A stretch of 24,856 nucleotides of DNA from Lachnospiraceae bacterium (GCA_900751785.1 CAADSM010000042.1:1-24856); one strand, 5' to 3'; positions 14,499 through 22,376 are shown, counted from the first letter of the stretch. Notes: generated from the letters alone by a model not told the origin. A program made the numbers and translations.

Positions 14499-16646
14499 AT
14501 GAAAAAAGCAGCAGTATTTTTAAAAAACTGGAGGATGTGCATTCCTTTCCTTTTTCTGTATCTGGAGATAGTATTCCATTTATATATGCGGCTGGATATG
14601 GCGTACGTGCCTGTATTCCTGCTTCTGGCCGGCGCCGCCGGCATGTTCTGCGCGGGGATCCTCTTTTTCCTGCCGGAGCTTCCCGCAAAGATCGTGGGAG
14701 CAGTCATAACTGCGGCGGTATCACTTCTCTTTGTAATAGAATGCATCAGCAGAGATATCTTGCAGCAGTATTTTCAGATCTTCAGCGCCGTGGAAACTGC
14801 AGCGGGCAATAAGCTGACAGATTATGCATCGACTGTGGTGCAGTCTGTCCGGGAAAATGCAGGAGGAGTATTTCTGCTGTTCGTCCTCCCGCTTCTTGTC
14901 TATACGGTATGGGTAAAAATGGCAGGAACGAAAAAGGGCGGTCAGAGCAGGAAAGATGAAGAAGACGGAACGGAGAGCAGAGCGGGTCAGGCTGCTGCGG
15001 CAGGGAAAGGCAGGAAAAAAGAAGCTTTCATAAATGGTCTTGCAAACGGCCTGCTGTCTCTCGCAGCTGCGGTGCTGGTCCATGGAGCAGCTCTGGCTGT
15101 GATCTTTTTCGTGCCGTGGCAGGGAGACTTTACACCGGAAATGCTGTACTGCACTGACACGAATACAGATGATCAGGTAGAGCAGCTGGGAGTTATTGCT
15201 ATGCTGCGGCTGGATGTCCGCAATCAGATATTCGGAGTGCCGGAGAGCAGCCCCGCTCAGATTGATGAGGAAGCCTCTGCCGCCGTAACGGGGGAAGAGC
15301 AGGAAAATGAGGCGGAGGAAGAAAAGGAGATCGTATATCCATATAATGAGATGGATATCGATTTTGACGCACTGAAGGCCTCGGCTTCCGGCAGCGGCTC
15401 TGCGTGGCTGAGCGAATATTTTGCGTCTCTGATTCCCACCCGGCAGAACGAATATACAGGAATGTTTGAGGGATATAATGTGATCTTTATCACTGCCGAG
15501 GGATTCAGCGGATATATGATAGATCCGGAACTCACACCGACGCTGTATAAGCTCTCGCACGAAGGGTTTGTGTTCAATAATTTTTATTCTACACTGCATT
15601 TTACAAGCACCTCAGGAGGAGAGTTTCAGAATCTTACCGGCCTGTATCCGAAGGCGGGATTCCCCGTGAGTATGAGCGAGACCGGGAAGCAGGGAATCTA
15701 TCTTCCGTTTACGCTGGCGAATCAGCTGAACCGGCTGGGGTATACTTCGATTGGATATCATTTTAACCAGAACATGTACGGCAGGGAGCTGTCCCACCCA
15801 AATCTCGGCTATGAATGGCGGCAGTTTACCGAGTGTGCCAGCCCGCTGACTGCCGAGACCAATGAATACGGAAATGCATACTGGCCTCAGTCAGACGACT
15901 ATATGATCAGCCAGACATTTGACGAATACAAGAATCTTCAGCCTTTCAATATCTATTATCTGACGATCAGCGGGCATCTTCCATACAGCTTTGACGGCAG
16001 CCAGATGTCTCAGCGCAACAGGGAGCTTGTAGAGGCGCTGCCTTATTCGGAAAAGACGAAGGCTTATATCGCGGCGAACCTGGAGCTGGAGAAAGGGCTG
16101 ACAAGGCTTGTGGACGATCTGGAAGAAGCAGGGATTGCAGACAAGACGCTGATCGTGATGGCGCCGGACCATATCCCATACTCTGATCTGGATGTGCTGG
16201 AGGAACTGGCGGGACGGTCCTTCAATGCGGAGTCGCTGGAAAATTTAGACGAGAAGACGGTTGATGTGGATGTGTACAGGAACACCTGGATCCTCTGGTC
16301 TGCGTCGATGGATGAGCCGGTGACGGTGGACAAGCCGTGCAGCCAGGTAGATATCCTTCCTACAGTGTCAAATCTCCTCGGGCTTCAGTATGATTCCAGG
16401 ATGATGGCGGGAACGGATGTACTGTCGTCAGCGGATCCGATCGTGGTCTTTTTCTCAAACTCGTGGCTCACAGAAAAGGGAATGTATAACAGGTATACAG
16501 GCACATTTGAACCGGCAGAAGGCGTGGTGATGAGTGAGGAAGAGAAGAACGCCTATGTTGAGAATATAAAGTATATCGTGAGCAGCCGTCTCTCACTGGG
16601 ACAGCTGATCATTGAGAATGATTATTACAGACAGGCGCTGGAATGA
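14499..16646 (+). CDS. LTA synthase family sulfatase-fold phosphotransferase
   Basis: This 715-aa protein has N-terminal membrane helices (about 13-30, 36-58, 63-83, 122-140, 180-205) and a large extracellular alkaline-phosphatase-fold domain from about residue 320. By alignment with LtaS, the Mn site and nucleophile are ITAEGFSG (E334), TSTSGGEF (T371, nucleophile), SGHLPY (H493) and APDHIPY (D557, H558), all present. LtaS-type enzymes polymerise glycerol phosphate from phosphatidylglycerol or add phosphoglycerol to glycans. Two low-complexity stretches are unusual: a charged cytoplasmic loop (143-176) between helices 4 and 5, and an acidic stalk (254-280) before the catalytic domain. The ATG at 14499 follows AGGGGA. 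It may be LtaS itself or a phosphoglycerol transferase; sequence alone does not decide. Confidence 0.88.
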   Translation: MKKAAVFLKNWRMCIPFLFLYLEIVFHLYMRLDMAYVPVFLLLAGAAGMFCAGILFFLPELPAKIVGAVITAAVSLLFVIECISRDILQQYFQIFSAVETAAGNKLTDYASTVVQSVRENAGGVFLLFVLPLLVYTVWVKMAGTKKGGQSRKDEEDGTESRAGQAAAAGKGRKKEAFINGLANGLLSLAAAVLVHGAALAVIFFVPWQGDFTPEMLYCTDTNTDDQVEQLGVIAMLRLDVRNQIFGVPESSPAQIDEEASAAVTGEEQENEAEEEKEIVYPYNEMDIDFDALKASASGSGSAWLSEYFASLIPTRQNEYTGMFEGYNVIFITAEGFSGYMIDPELTPTLYKLSHEGFVFNNFYSTLHFTSTSGGEFQNLTGLYPKAGFPVSMSETGKQGIYLPFTLANQLNRLGYTSIGYHFNQNMYGRELSHPNLGYEWRQFTECASPLTAETNEYGNAYWPQSDDYMISQTFDEYKNLQPFNIYYLTISGHLPYSFDGSQMSQRNRELVEALPYSEKTKAYIAANLELEKGLTRLVDDLEEAGIADKTLIVMAPDHIPYSDLDVLEELAGRSFNAESLENLDEKTVDVDVYRNTWILWSASMDEPVTVDKPCSQVDILPTVSNLLGLQYDSRMMAGTDVLSSADPIVVFFSNSWLTEKGMYNRYTGTFEPAEGVVMSEEEKNAYVENIKYIVSSRLSLGQLIIENDYYRQALE

Positions 16647-16693
16647 TTTTATGGTTTCAAAAATCGGTCAATAGAGCTGGAAAAACAATCCTC

Positions 16694-16722
16694 TTGACCC
16701 GCGAACGTTTGTTCCTCATAAT
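16694..16722 (+). promoter_or_regulatory. SOS promoter with LexA box
   Basis: A -35 TTGACC (16694-16699) and a -10 CATAAT (16717-16722) have 17-base spacing. Exactly between them lies CGAACGTTTGTTC (16702-16714), which fits the Gram-positive LexA/DinR operator core GAAC-N4-GTTC. LexA bound here would block transcription of the polymerase, the small gene and the SRAP gene until DNA damage triggers its self-cleavage. Confidence 0.88.
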
Positions 16723-16747
16723 AAACACAAGGGAGGCGAACGTAAGT

Positions 16748-18019
16748 TTGGAAAAGAGAAAACGAGTGATTTTTCATATTGATGTTAATTCGGCATACTT
16801 AAGCTGGGAAGCAGCGTACCGCCTGCACCATCTAGGCGGCCGCCAGGATCTTCGGGAACAGGTCTCCGCGGTGGGCGGGGACACGGCGCTGCGGCACGGG
16901 ATCATCCTGGCGAAATCCATCCCGGCAAAGCGGTATGGCATTCAGACAGGTGAAACGATCGTGGAGGCGCTGCGGAAATATCCGGATCTGATCCTGGTCC
17001 CGCCCAATTACGGGCTGTATGAGAAATGTTCGGCTGCATTCATGGACGTTCTGCGGCAGTACTCACCGGATGTGGAGCAGTATTCCGTGGACGAGGCATT
17101 CGTGGACATGAGCGGGACGGGAGGGCTGTGGGGCGGCGCCGAGAGCGCCGCAGAGCGGATCAGGGACCAGATCCGGGATATGCTGGGATTTACGGTCAAT
17201 ATCGGAATCTCGGAAAATAAGCTTCTGGCAAAGATGGCATCCGACTTCCGGAAGCCGGACCGGGTCCACACGCTGTGGAAGGAAGAGATACAGGAGAAGA
17301 TGTGGAGACTGCCCGTCAGCGACCTGTTTTTCGTGGGCAGAGCGACTGCAAAAAAACTGTTCAATCTCGGTATCCGGACTGTGGGAGAGCTGGCGCATGC
17401 GGATCCGATGCTTCTTAAGCTGCATCTGAAGAAGCACGGCGAGGTGATCTGGGCGTTCGCAAACGGGATGGATGTCTCGGTCGTGCAGTCCGAGCCTCCG
17501 GCAAATAAGGGATACGGCAATTCAACAACCATTGCCTTCGACGTGACAGACGCCTCCGTGGCAAAGCTGGTTCTCCTTGCGCTTGCAGAGACTGTAGGGA
17601 CCAGGCTGCGGGAGGCGAAGGTGAGGGCGGAAGTAATCGCCGTGGGGATCAAGTCTGCCGACTTCAGTTACAGGAGCCATCAGATAACTCTGAAAAATGC
17701 CACGAACATTACGTCGGAAATACATAAGTATGCCTGCCGGCTTTTCGACGAGCTGTGGGACGGCGCTCCCATCCGTCATCTTGGAATCCATACGAGCCGC
17801 ATCCGGGATGGTGTGGACATGAGACAGGTGGAGCTGTTTGACGACACAGACTATGAGAAGCTGGAGCTGAGAGATGACGCTGTGGACCGGATCCGAAGAA
17901 GGTACGGCATTGATTCCGTGAAGAGGGCGGCATTTATCAAAAGTCCCATCGATCATATGAGCGGCGGGATCTCCCGGGAGAAGCGGTCGGTGGATTATAC
18001 AAAGATCAGAGTGTCATAG
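16748..18019 (+). CDS. dinB: Y-family translesion DNA polymerase (DinB/UmuC type)
   Basis: This 423-aa lesion-bypass polymerase has the palm motif FHIDVNSAYLSWE (D12 metal ligand, Y17 at the steric-gate position), then AKSIPAKRYGIQTGE and SVDEAFVDMSG (D115, E116). GISENKLLAKMASDF and the HhH region of the thumb follow, then the little-finger domain. A sliding-clamp motif QVELF sits at 360-364, with about 60 residues after it. I start at TTG 16748, downstream of the SOS promoter and of GGGAGG (16731-16736); the longer frame from 16643 would begin upstream of the promoter inside the previous stop region. SOS induction is shown by the LexA box. Symbol dinB is given by family; some databases call this clade UmuC-like. 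Confidence 0.92.
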   Translation: MEKRKRVIFHIDVNSAYLSWEAAYRLHHLGGRQDLREQVSAVGGDTALRHGIILAKSIPAKRYGIQTGETIVEALRKYPDLILVPPNYGLYEKCSAAFMDVLRQYSPDVEQYSVDEAFVDMSGTGGLWGGAESAAERIRDQIRDMLGFTVNIGISENKLLAKMASDFRKPDRVHTLWKEEIQEKMWRLPVSDLFFVGRATAKKLFNLGIRTVGELAHADPMLLKLHLKKHGEVIWAFANGMDVSVVQSEPPANKGYGNSTTIAFDVTDASVAKLVLLALAETVGTRLREAKVRAEVIAVGIKSADFSYRSHQITLKNATNITSEIHKYACRLFDELWDGAPIRHLGIHTSRIRDGVDMRQVELFDDTDYEKLELRDDAVDRIRRRYGIDSVKRAAFIKSPIDHMSGGISREKRSVDYTKIRVS

Positions 18020-18062
18020 CAGTGTTGGCGCGAAAATTCAGACTGTACAGAGGTGACCTGAA

Positions 18063-18386
18063 ATGAGCATGGGGATCGGGACAAATGCCCGGAAGCCGGA
18101 TGAAGGAAAACTGAAGAGGGATGATCTGCGGGAGATTGCCTGCGGAGTATGGTTTACGAGCACCGGGACGGCAATGCCCAAGATGATCAAATACCAGGAT
18201 GACGAGGGAATGATCCGCAGCATCGGCCAGATCCATGTGCAGACGCGGGAGAAGAAGTATTACTGCGGCATCCCCATCCATGAGTACCGGTGCAGCACTG
18301 TGGCGCAGGGGCAGGAGTACCTCTTCCGGCTGTACTACTATGCAGAAGAAAACCGGTGGAAATTAAGCTGGGACAGCAGATCATGA
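18063..18386 (+). CDS. Unknown 107-aa protein in SOS operon
   Basis: I do not recognise this family. The product is 107 aa, soluble, with no signal peptide or membrane segment. It appears mostly beta-stranded: ACGVWFTSTG, GMIRSIGQIHVQTREKKYYCGIPIHEYRC and EYLFRLYYYAEENRWKL. Its two Cys near residues 68 and 76 are not arranged as a metal site. It lies 43 bases after the polymerase and 74 before SRAP, on the same strand, with AGAGGTGA before ATG 18063. It should therefore be SOS-induced with them. In Bacillus, YolD-like small proteins pair with Y-family polymerases. I cannot show homology to YolD here, but a polymerase-accessory role is a reasonable inference. Confidence 0.7.
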   Translation: MSMGIGTNARKPDEGKLKRDDLREIACGVWFTSTGTAMPKMIKYQDDEGMIRSIGQIHVQTREKKYYCGIPIHEYRCSTVAQGQEYLFRLYYYAEENRWKLSWDSRS

Positions 18387-18460
18387 GTAACTGATCTGCC
18401 ATCCGGGGAAGAATAAGAAAAGCGGGAGAAAACAAAAACGGGAGGAAAATGGACAAGACA

Positions 18461-19123
18461 ATGTGCGGACGATATTATGTGGATGATGAAACAGCAAGAG
18501 AGATCCGACGGCTGGTACTGAAGCTGGATCAGAGGTTTCAGGGGAAATCGGACCGAAAATCGGACCAGAATATGGAGCAGGAAGCGTTGCAGAAGGCGGA
18601 TGCAGGATCACTTCATGGACCGGCAGCCGGATTCATGGCTGTCTTTCCTTCCCAAAAAGCTATGGTGATAATGGGCAGGGAACGTCATCTGGAGACAGAA
18701 CAGATGGTCTGGGGATTCCCACGGTTTGACGGCAGGGGGCTCCTGATCAACGCCAGGTCGGAGACTGCTGCGGAGCGGCGCACTTTCAGGGAGAGTGTCC
18801 TGCACAGAAGATGCGTGATCCCGGCAAAGGGATTCTGGGAGTGGAATAAGTCTAAAGAGAAGTTCTCCTTTGAGCGCCAGGATTCCAGTGTCATGTTCAT
18901 GGCAGGATGCTACGACTGCTTCAAGGGGCAGGAACGGTTTGTCATCCTGACAACTGAGGCAAATTCCTCCGTAAAGTCAGTCCACGACCGGATGCCGCTG
19001 ATCCTGGAGCAAAACGAGCTGGAAGACTGGGTGACAGACGACAGCGCCGCGGAATATTTTCTTCACAAAACGCCGGCACTGCTGGAGAGAGAAGCAGAAT
19101 ATGAGCAGATGAGCCTGTTTTAG
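18461..19123 (+). CDS. SOS response-associated peptidase (SRAP, YedK/HMCES family)
   Basis: This 220-aa SRAP protein crosslinks to abasic sites in single-stranded DNA through its N-terminal cysteine, shielding the lesion during replication. Active-site residues are all present: MCGRYYV (C2, exposed after Met removal), LINARSET (N97), GFWEWNK (E127) and SVHDRMPL (H175). I choose ATG 18461 because the chemistry needs Cys at position 2; an upstream in-frame ATG at 18449 is only 3 bases from GGGAGG and would bury the cysteine. The last five residues, QMSLF, match bacterial sliding-clamp-binding motifs, and human HMCES likewise ends in a PCNA-binding box. It lies in the LexA-controlled unit behind the polymerase. 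Confidence 0.93.
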   Translation: MCGRYYVDDETAREIRRLVLKLDQRFQGKSDRKSDQNMEQEALQKADAGSLHGPAAGFMAVFPSQKAMVIMGRERHLETEQMVWGFPRFDGRGLLINARSETAAERRTFRESVLHRRCVIPAKGFWEWNKSKEKFSFERQDSSVMFMAGCYDCFKGQERFVILTTEANSSVKSVHDRMPLILEQNELEDWVTDDSAAEYFLHKTPALLEREAEYEQMSLF

Positions 19124-19164
19124 CTTTGTATCTCCGGCATTTTATGGTAAACTGGTACAGTGAG

Positions 19165-19183
19165 CAGCGGGCGGGATCCGCTG
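19165..19183 (+). promoter_or_regulatory. Short hairpin in leader of the AAA+ gene
   Basis: CAGCGG (19165-19170) and CCGCTG (19178-19183) form a six-pair stem with a 7-base loop, 44 bases before the ATPase start. There is no T-run, so it is not a terminator. I found no convincing -35/-10 pair in this gap. It may be a 5' leader structure. Confidence 0.3.
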
Positions 19184-19226
19184 TAACGGAAGAAATTTAC
19201 TGAATGACATACGAAGGAGTTAGATT

Positions 19227-20711
19227 ATGCCAGTTTATGATTTTAATAATTCACCGTCAGGTTCCAGGGAGCCTGTCTGCACCTACACGATCTTCTATAC
19301 AAATGAGTCTGAGCCGTCCGCGGAACATCCGCTTCTTGTCCTGGACAACAGCGCCGGACAGCTGAAACATCACTCCAACGGCGTTTTCACCAACCCGATC
19401 CGGCGGACCGCCTTTGAGTTCCAGGGAGAGGACGGCACTGTCAGCGCAGATATCCTGCGGATCGACGCGCGGTTCGTAAGCCTTCTGAAATGGATGGGAG
19501 AGAATCACATCAATGTGCGCCTCTCCGGCGCGGCACAGAACGGCGAGTACGCTGTATATAAGATCCGTGAGATCGCTTTCGGAGGCGGAGTGAAGCTCTC
19601 TGCAGAAGACGGCTTCCTCCAGTTCATGATCGAGCGTCTCCTTTCCAGCGATGCGCCCTCTGAGGAGGAGCCGGATGAGGACGAGGAGGAGAACGGCGAT
19701 AGCATGAAGCTGACCAGCATCCAGAGCATTACGGACTTCATGACCTGCGCAGGGAGAACACTGCCGGACAATATCCGCCTCTGGGCGCGGAGAAACCTGG
19801 CGGTGGCGCGCTCCCATGAGGTGTCCGCGGAAGAGCGCCGTCATGCCCAGCGTGCACTGTCGATCATGATGAATATCCAGTGGAAGGGAAATTATTTCCC
19901 GCCGGTGGATCCTGATGAGGCGCGACGGATCCTGGACGAAGAGCTGTACGGCATGGAATCTGTCAAGCAGAGGATTATCGAGACTATCATCCAGATCAAC
20001 CGGACTCATACACTGCCTGCCTACGGGCTTCTCCTGATCGGCCCTGCCGGCACCGGAAAATCTCAGATCGCCTACGCAGTGGCGCGGATACTGAAACTGC
20101 CATGGACCACGCTGGACATGAGCTCCATCAACGACCCGGAGCAGCTCACCGGAAGCTCGCGGATCTATGCAAACGCAAAGCCGGGCATCATTATGGAGGC
20201 ATTCTCCATGGCGGGAGAATCCAACCTGGTGTTTATTATCAATGAGCTGGATAAGGCTGCTGCGGGAAAAGGAAACGGCAATCCGGCGGACGTCCTTCTG
20301 ACCCTGCTGGACAACCTTGGATTTACCGACAACTACATTGAGTGTATGATCCCGACAGTGGGCGTGTACCCGATCGCCACTGCAAACGACAAGGATCAGA
20401 TCAGCGCGCCGCTCATGTCAAGATTCGCGGTGATCGAGATCCCGGACTACACTGCCGAGGAAAAGAAGGTCATCTTCTCGAAGTACGCGCTCCCGAAGGT
20501 GCTGAAACGGATCGGCATGCAGGAGAGGGAATGCACCCTGACGCCGGACGGACTGGATGCGGTCATTGATCTACATAGAGATACGAGCGGAATCCGCGAC
20601 CTGGAGCAGGCGGCAGAGCACATCGCGGCGAACGCGCTGTACCAGATCGAGGTAGATCATGTGGAGTCCGTGACATTTGACGGGGCGATGGTGAGAGAGC
20701 TTCTCTCCTGA
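19227..20711 (+). CDS. Lon-like AAA+ ATPase lacking a protease domain
   Basis: This 494-aa protein has an unrecognised N-terminal domain (about 1-140), a strongly acidic linker (142-157), a helical segment (160-230) and a AAA+ module of Lon type. The module begins LDEELYGMESVKQRIIETI (237-254), with Walker A GPAGTGKS (272-279), sensor 1 TAND (N387) and a candidate Arg finger in MSRF (R399). A helical lid ends at the C-terminus (SGIRDLEQAAEHIAANAL). The frame stops where the Lon serine-lysine protease domain would start. Walker B reads LVFIINELDK, so the Mg-coordinating Asp is Asn (339) while the catalytic Glu (340) remains. It may be a chaperone or remodeller with slow ATP turnover. ATG 19227 follows GAAGGAG. 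Confidence 0.8.
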   Translation: MPVYDFNNSPSGSREPVCTYTIFYTNESEPSAEHPLLVLDNSAGQLKHHSNGVFTNPIRRTAFEFQGEDGTVSADILRIDARFVSLLKWMGENHINVRLSGAAQNGEYAVYKIREIAFGGGVKLSAEDGFLQFMIERLLSSDAPSEEEPDEDEEENGDSMKLTSIQSITDFMTCAGRTLPDNIRLWARRNLAVARSHEVSAEERRHAQRALSIMMNIQWKGNYFPPVDPDEARRILDEELYGMESVKQRIIETIIQINRTHTLPAYGLLLIGPAGTGKSQIAYAVARILKLPWTTLDMSSINDPEQLTGSSRIYANAKPGIIMEAFSMAGESNLVFIINELDKAAAGKGNGNPADVLLTLLDNLGFTDNYIECMIPTVGVYPIATANDKDQISAPLMSRFAVIEIPDYTAEEKKVIFSKYALPKVLKRIGMQERECTLTPDGLDAVIDLHRDTSGIRDLEQAAEHIAANALYQIEVDHVESVTFDGAMVRELLS

Positions 20712-20716
20712 TAGAA

Positions 20717-20792
20717 TTTCTGAAATATTTCTGAAACGATTTCCGAAATGCTTTTTAAGGATTTCCGAAATATTTTTAAAGGGATTCAGAAA
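20717..20792. repeat. Helically phased array of TTTCnGAAA palindromes
   Basis: Five 9-bp units follow the ATPase stop: TTTCTGAAA at 20717 and 20728, TTTCCGAAA at 20740 and 20762, and a degenerate ATTCAGAAA at 20784. Start-to-start distances are 11, 12, 22 and 22, close to one or two DNA turns. Units 3 and 4 also share the sequence around them, giving a roughly 22-bp tandem repeat. It lies about 40 bases before the DUF1653 gene. Cooperative protein binding is the likeliest use. Confidence 0.6.
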
Positions 20793-20833
20793 GAGTTATC
20801 GACGGGATTTTTTGCGATGAGAGGTGTGATGAA

Positions 20834-21295
20834 ATGAGCAGGATCAGAATTATAAAGAAAAACGATGAGTACAGCTCCGAGTATGAGATCGGAGATATTT
20901 TCGAGATCCAGGGGACCTGGTATGGCGGCGTACATATCACAGGGAAATCCGGTGTGCCGATCTCTCTGGACAAAGAGGAATATCAGGAGCTGGACACTGA
21001 GCCCGAACCGGAGCCAGAGACAGAAGAAGAAGAACTGAAAAGAGATATCTGTGTGGGCGACATCGTACAGCATTTTAAGAGAGAGTGGGTGTCCGCCGAC
21101 ACCTCGGAATACCTGTATAAAGTGCTTGCTTTCGCCCAGCACACAGAAACCGGAGAGCGGCTGGTCATCTACCAGGCGCTCTATGCGCCGTTCAAGGTCT
21201 GCGCAAGACCCTATGCCATGTTCATGAGCGAGGTGGACAGGAAAAAGTATCCGGACATCAGACAGAAATACCGGTTCGAGAAAGTAAAGGTGTGA
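20834..21295 (+). CDS. DUF1653 domain protein with extra N-terminal domain
   Basis: This 153-aa protein has two parts. Residues 73-150 match DUF1653: [35 protein letters not shown], then [11 protein letters not shown] and a closing RF motif. DUF1653 is a small beta-rich domain of unknown function, usually found alone in proteins of about 70-90 aa. Residues 1-53 form another small beta-rich piece ([19 protein letters not shown]), perhaps a barrel. An E/P/T-rich linker (54-68) joins them. The ATG at 20834 follows GAGGTG at 20821-20826. It lies immediately downstream of the phased palindrome array and 4 bases before the next gene, so it is likely in one operon with the following two genes. Confidence 0.75.
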   Translation: MSRIRIIKKNDEYSSEYEIGDIFEIQGTWYGGVHITGKSGVPISLDKEEYQELDTEPEPEPETEEEELKRDICVGDIVQHFKREWVSADTSEYLYKVLAFAQHTETGERLVIYQALYAPFKVCARPYAMFMSEVDRKKYPDIRQKYRFEKVKV

Positions 21296-21299
21296 GAAG

Positions 21300-21572
21300 A
21301 TGGCATCAGAGAGAACGGACGAGCTGTACAGACTTCTGCTGAGCAGGGGCTACCCGAAGGAGTTCTGTGCAGAGATCGCGTATAAAAATATGAACACCGA
21401 TTATACCGCAACAAGGATGCTGGGATATCTCTACCGTGTGACAAACCCGCGGATCGAGGATCTGGTGGATGAGATGCTTGCGATCTTAAGCGACAGGGAT
21501 GAGATCATGCGAAAGAAAGAGATGGAACATGCCCAGGCGGTAATTAATGATATCTATAACAACGGACTGTAA
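21300..21572 (+). CDS. Unknown 90-aa helical protein
   Basis: I do not recognise this family. The product is 90 aa, acidic and apparently all-helical, without membrane segments. Residues 6-47 (TDELYRLLLSRGYPKEFC, then YTATRMLGYLYR) look like a small three-helix bundle similar in feel to UBA-type modules. The second half, VDEMLAILSDRDEIMRKKEMEHAQAVINDIYN, is a long amphipathic helix. It begins 4 bases after the DUF1653 stop with AAAGGTG at 21287-21293 as ribosome site, and the DUF1810 gene follows 29 bases later. Tight spacing on both sides makes it a real gene; a small adaptor or dimerisation protein is only a guess. Confidence 0.7.
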   Translation: MASERTDELYRLLLSRGYPKEFCAEIAYKNMNTDYTATRMLGYLYRVTNPRIEDLVDEMLAILSDRDEIMRKKEMEHAQAVINDIYNNGL

Positions 21573-21601
21573 AAGAGCAAGGATATAAGGAGTTGAGAAC
21601 C

Positions 21602-22030
21602 ATGAGTGATCTGCAGCGGTTTAAAGAGGCACAGAGACGGGACTTTGACACCGCTCTGGCGGAGATCAAAAACGGACGCAAACAGAGTCACTGGATGTGG
21701 TATATCTTCCCGCAGATCCACGGGCTGGGATTCAGTAGCATGTCCGTATATTATGCGATCAAGGATCTCGAGGAAGCAGAAGATTTTCTGAATGACCCGT
21801 ATCTGGGAGGGAACCTGAGAAAGATCAGCGAGGCTCTGCTGGAACTGGATACGGATGATCCTCATCGCGTGTTCGGCAGCCCGGATGATTTGAAACTGCT
21901 GTCGTGTATGACGCTGTTTGAAGCGGCAGAGGGAAGCGGGGGAGTGTTTACGAGAGTGATCGAGAAGTATTATAAGGGGAGACGGGATCGGAAGACGGTG
22001 GAGATATTGGAGAGGAAGAAGCAATTATAA
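21602..22030 (+). CDS. DUF1810 family protein
   Basis: This 142-aa protein matches DUF1810 along its whole length: LQRFKEAQRRDFDTALAEI, the hallmark GRKQSHWMWYIFPQIHGLG, then YYAIKDLEEAEDFL, FGSPDDLKLLSCMTLFE and a final KYYKGRRDRKTVEIL. The family is widespread and has no established function to my knowledge; some genomes mislabel it calpastatin. Conserved polar residues such as H30, W31, D98 and K100 suggest a ligand pocket. I start at ATG 21602, 9 bases after AAGGAG (21587-21592); the in-frame TTG at 21593 abuts that site. It is the last gene before composition drops to AT-rich DNA, so it likely marks the end of the host-like segment. Confidence 0.85.
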   Translation: MSDLQRFKEAQRRDFDTALAEIKNGRKQSHWMWYIFPQIHGLGFSSMSVYYAIKDLEEAEDFLNDPYLGGNLRKISEALLELDTDDPHRVFGSPDDLKLLSCMTLFEAAEGSGGVFTRVIEKYYKGRRDRKTVEILERKKQL

Positions 22031-22215
22031 AGTATACTGAATAAAAGTATTTAGAAATAGGTTGTGTGATGGAGAATGCTTTATACAACTAACTACTGTC
22101 AAGATGTAATATGAATAAAATATGGTGTCCATTTTATCTCTGTCCATATTTGGAGATCAGATGGATTGAAGAAAACTATTAGTTAGTAGGAATATAATCT
22201 AAAATGAATAATAGG

Positions 22216-22265
22216 CGGATTCTCTATGCGATTCTGAAAATGATTTGCAAAGAGAATTCGTTTTT
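22216..22265 (+). terminator. Probable rho-independent terminator
   Basis: CGGATTCTCT (22216-22225) pairs with AGAGAATTCG (22251-22260), ten pairs with one G-T, and a five-T run follows at 22261-22265. The 25-base loop can fold further (TGC with GCA near its ends). It lies 186 bases after the DUF1810 stop, so it could end that operon or insulate the incoming segment. Confidence 0.55.
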
Positions 22266-22376
22266 ATATATTACTTATGTGAACGAGAGAAATTAAATAA
22301 ATTATACGGCGAATAATATATGTTGATGCCAATCACATGAAATATAAGGCAATAAGTTTTATATAATTGTATAAAA

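Noticed and set aside
14721..15599. Minus-strand 292-aa frame opposite the LTA synthase-like gene
   Set aside because: Lies entirely opposite a gene with clear catalytic motifs, and shows no recognisable domain.
16643..16747. Longer polymerase start at ATG 16643
   Set aside because: It would place the SOS promoter and LexA box inside the coding sequence, and adds 35 residues not found at the N-terminus of Y-family polymerases.
20717..20792. Possible CRISPR array
   Set aside because: Units are 9 bp and gaps 2-13 bp; there are no spacers of CRISPR size and no cas genes nearby.
22111..22182. 23-codon plus-strand frame in the AT-rich gap
   Set aside because: No ribosome site upstream, no hydrophobic or toxin-like pattern, and too short to support.
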